DNA of 8,507 bases, taken from the NCBI GenBank assembly GCA_016870675.1, contig VGAU01000063.1, positions 1 to 8,507 on the forward strand, read 5' to 3'. Positions 6,815 to 8,507 of the stretch are shown piece by piece. The first letter of the stretch is position 1. Every line of letters begins with the position of its first letter. The translations under genes were made by a program, and so were the position numbers. This DNA comes from Actinomycetota bacterium (GTDB taxonomy: Bacteria; Actinomycetota; Humimicrobiia; Humimicrobiales; Humimicrobiaceae). The notes under the pieces were generated by a model. The model was not told the origin of the DNA and did no database searches. It saw only the letters and a list, made by a program, of their open reading frames with translations.

Positions 6815-7926
6815 TTTGTCTCCACTTTTTCCTCTAAATCCGCTTTTGTTTTTGAATTGGATTCTGTATATGAAAGCCGGGAATGATAAATAGACATAAG
6901 TCCATCAATTAAAGTTTCTTTAACTGTATTTATTTCCTTAACGGTCATATCAGTTTCATTCAGCTGGCCATCTTTCAATCTATCTTCAAATATGTCATTT
7001 ATCATTTTTTCAATTTTTTTAGGAGTCATCTTATCAATAGATCTTACTGCAGCTTCTGTTGAATCTGCCAGCATAAGAATTGCTGCCTCTTTGCTCTGTG
7101 GTTTTCTTGCCGGATAACGGAAGTGCTCTTTTAGACCATTTGAGCTGCCGTTAGTAATTAATTCTCTGTCTTTCTGTTTCTCATAAAAATAGGTTATTAT
7201 CGAACTCCCATGATGCTGGGAGATAATATTTAAAACTTTTCTGGGGATTTTATTTTTTACTGCCATTTCCAGACCATCTTTTATATGACTTGATATTATA
7301 TGCCTGCTCATAGAAGGATTTAAGCGGTCATGAATATTTTCAATATCCCTTTGGTTCTCATAAAAATATTCAGGCCTTTTCATTTTTCCAAGATCGTGGT
7401 AAAGCGCCGCTACCTTAACCAACAGTGAATCAGCACCTATGGATTTTGCTGCGCTTTCTGCGAGATGCCCAACAAGAATGCTGTGATTATAAGTACCTGG
7501 CGCCGATATAAGCAGCTGCTTAAGCAATGGCTGATCGGTATTGGAAAGCTCCAGCAGTCCCATTGCGGTTACAATATTAAAAGTAGATTCAATAAATGGC
7601 AGAAAACCTATAGCAATAATAGCACAAATAATACCATTGACCACTCCAAGTACAGTATACAGAGCAATTGTCTTTATTTCCCCACCGATAAGATTAATGG
7701 TTAAAAATAAAAAAGCAAGAACAAGCGAACTTATAAATCCAGCCCTCATTACGCCAGATCTCTGAGAAACTTTTGATACCATATATGTAGAAAAAATACC
7801 TCCCAGTATATAGACAATGGCTATACTGAAATCAAAATCAGTTGCAATACCTGCAAATATTCCCAGACAGACAGTCAACATCATTGCCATACGTTCATTA
7901 ATGGATTTCAAATCCGGCTTCGGCAA
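6811..7926 (-). pseudogene. pgpH: c-di-AMP phosphodiesterase PgpH (7TM-HD family), N-terminal half missing
   Basis: PgpH proteins hydrolyse c-di-AMP and are usually about 700 residues: a TM helix, an extracellular 7TMR-HDED sensor, seven TM helices, then a cytoplasmic HD domain. This frame has 371 codons and keeps only the end. Hydrophobic segments lie at about 13-29, 33-51, 61-81 and 86-112, followed by the complete HD domain. Metal-binding residues visible are His148, His177-Asp178 (LYHDLGK), His209 and/or His215, His238-His239 (QHHGS) and Asp288 (LADSTEA). The frame is closed by a TAG two codons upstream of the TTG at 7926. An ATG at 7890 (codon 13) is the other start, and neither has a clear ribosome site. 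The catalytic part has no internal stops and still overlaps ybeY by ATGA, so loss of the 5' half may be recent. A functional short membrane-anchored enzyme or a contig-joining error are alternatives. Confidence 0.8.
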
Positions 7927-8011
7927 AGCCTATTTCTCTATAGGTCTTAACAGCTTCAAGCCAGTTATAATTTTTGCTTTCCGGATAAGAAACCCTGACT
8001 GAGAACTTCAT
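7898..8011 (-). CDS. Hypothetical 37-residue reading frame fused across the pgpH breakpoint
   Basis: An ATG at 8011, 2 nt after the stop of the antitoxin-like frame, opens a 37-codon frame beginning MKFSVRVSYPESKNYNWLEA and ending at TAA 7898-7900. The first 28 or so codons lie in the foreign sequence. The last 9 are the start of the pgpH remnant read in another frame. The position right after an antitoxin is where a toxin gene would begin, and MKFSVRVS resembles the first beta strand of several small toxins, but I recognise no family. It is best seen as the 5' stub of a gene cut off at the junction. It may not be translated. Confidence 0.3.
   Translation of the reverse strand: MKFSVRVSYPESKNYNWLEAVKTYREIGFAEAGFEIH
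7903..7930. repeat. Two abutting inverted repeats at the pgpH junction
   Basis: On the plus strand GGATTT-C-AAATCC (7903-7915) is followed without a gap by GGCTT-CGGCA-AAGCC (7916-7930). Both have perfect arms. They sit exactly where PgpH homology ends and cover the TTG start candidate (7924-7926). They could be a recombination scar, a hairpin hindering initiation, or chance. Confidence 0.5.
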
Positions 8012-8013
8012 AA

Positions 8014-8205
8014 TTATTTTTCATTCAAATCCTTCATTAGCTCATCAACGCTGTCAAAAGTACAGCTCATATTCCTGTTATTGTTTACATCCTCTATTGC
8101 AGCAATTGTTTCAGGATTTGGTTTTGGCAACTGCATTTGAAAAGGAAGTCCGCCCTTACATTTTATTTTATCTAAAAGAAGGTGCAAATTTTTTATAAAC
8201 TTCAT
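8014..8205 (-). pseudogene. RelB/DinJ-type antitoxin, C-terminal part, N-terminal DNA-binding domain lost
   Basis: The frame encodes 63 residues. Residues 13-63 (LDKIKCKGGLPFQMQLPKPNPETIAAIEDV, then FDSVDELMKDLNE) match the C-terminal half of RelB/DinJ antitoxins: GG-I/L-PF, PNAETIAA and the FDSVEELMxDLN toxin-wrapping tail. Intact members have about 85-100 residues, with an N-terminal ribbon-helix-helix that binds DNA and represses the operon. That part is missing: a TGA-closed frame just upstream (VKEMLKE, near 8210-8235) looks like a shifted leftover of it. The ATG at 8205 also overlaps the TAA closing its own frame upstream. No toxin of the YafQ/RelE type follows; the next frame is a short unrecognised stub. 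I read it as a decayed antitoxin, though a short antitoxin that still neutralises a toxin elsewhere cannot be excluded. Confidence 0.65.
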
Positions 8206-8271
8206 TTATCCGTTTCTTTTAACATTTCTTTCACTTTAATTTGATAATATAGCCAGATAGTATCAATATTA

Positions 8272-8507
8272 TTAATCTAAATCCGATTCATGGATCCTGA
8301 TTGTTTCCATTTCTACAACCCATAATCTTTTTTTCATCGGAGTCTTCCCAAGAGCGTTAAAAAACTGATTTATTAATTGTCCCAATAAAACAATGCTGGG
8401 ATTTATTGGCAATCTTATAACAGCCATTCCGTCACATAAATATGATGAAAATCTTGTTATATCAGCAAAATCCAGGTCAAGAGTTACCTGGCAATTTCAA
8501 CATAACG
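8272..8507 (-). pseudogene. DUF5615 PIN-like toxin, C-terminal fragment
   Basis: From 8487 to the TAA at 8272-8274 the minus strand encodes 71 residues that match the C-terminal two thirds of DUF5615 (PIN-like) proteins. The pieces are VTLDLDFADITRF, then GMAVIRLPINPSIVLLGQLI, then KKRLWVVEMETIRIHESD. In intact members a conserved acidic N-terminus (MKF-x-x-DEN) precedes this, and the proteins act as putative RNase toxins, usually beside a DUF433 or similar antitoxin. Here an in-frame TGA (8497-8499) lies only four codons before VTLDLDF. A neighbouring frame reads RYVEIAR-stop, which resembles the segment expected before it, suggesting a frameshift or small deletion. The rest lies beyond the window edge. 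No start codon precedes the conserved core, so this is a broken gene. Confidence 0.7.

Noticed and set aside
7898..8507. Integron cassette array carrying toxin-antitoxin genes
   Set aside because: Small same-strand frames and nearby inverted repeats suggested it, but I see no pair of GTTRRRY/RYYYAAC core sites with the expected attC layout and no integrase.

Overview
The window is about 8.5 kb of AT-rich DNA (roughly one third G+C by eye) from a bacterium. Every gene I can support lies on the minus strand, so transcription runs from high to low coordinates. The order is: 5'-truncated pgpH, ybeY, a GNAT acetyltransferase, deoC, recO, glyQ, glyS, ppdK (cut by the left edge). This is a rearranged version of the housekeeping cluster known from Firmicutes and relatives (phoH-pgpH-ybeY-dgkA-cdd-era-recO-glyQS-ppdK). 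Together with the two-subunit glycyl-tRNA synthetase and a c-di-AMP phosphodiesterase of the PgpH type, it suggests a low-GC Firmicutes-like lineage or an uncultured phylum with similar gene order (Atribacterota or a deep actinobacterial lineage would be examples). I cannot name the organism from this sequence.

Left part (1-4091): the N-terminal 319 codons of pyruvate phosphate dikinase, then glyS and glyQ, which encode the beta and alpha subunits of glycyl-tRNA synthetase. glyQ has its own good sigma-70-type promoter, whose -10 box ends only 8 nt before the ATG, so a leaderless message is possible. Middle (4144-6814): recO and deoC are 3 nt apart. A GNAT acetyltransferase lies upstream of deoC, and the rRNA-maturation endonuclease gene ybeY overlaps the end of pgpH by ATGA. 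The 154-bp gap between ybeY and the acetyltransferase holds a near-perfect TTGACA box. A 26/27-bp tandem duplication covers the stop codon of ybeY.

Right part (6811-8507): the pgpH frame keeps the later membrane segments and the complete HD phosphohydrolase domain. It has lost the whole N-terminal half (first membrane helix, extracellular sensor and early 7TM helices). Upstream, where the rest of pgpH and probably phoH would be expected, there is a graveyard of toxin-antitoxin genes: a 37-codon reading frame of unknown origin, a RelB/DinJ-type antitoxin without its DNA-binding N-terminus, and the C-terminal part of a DUF5615 PIN-like toxin interrupted by an in-frame stop. The junction carries two abutting inverted repeats.

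I see no complete undescribed system, no RNA genes, no CRISPR array and no intact mobile element. The most interesting parts are the rearrangement junction that removed the sensor half of a c-di-AMP phosphodiesterase, and the possibly leaderless glyQS promoter.
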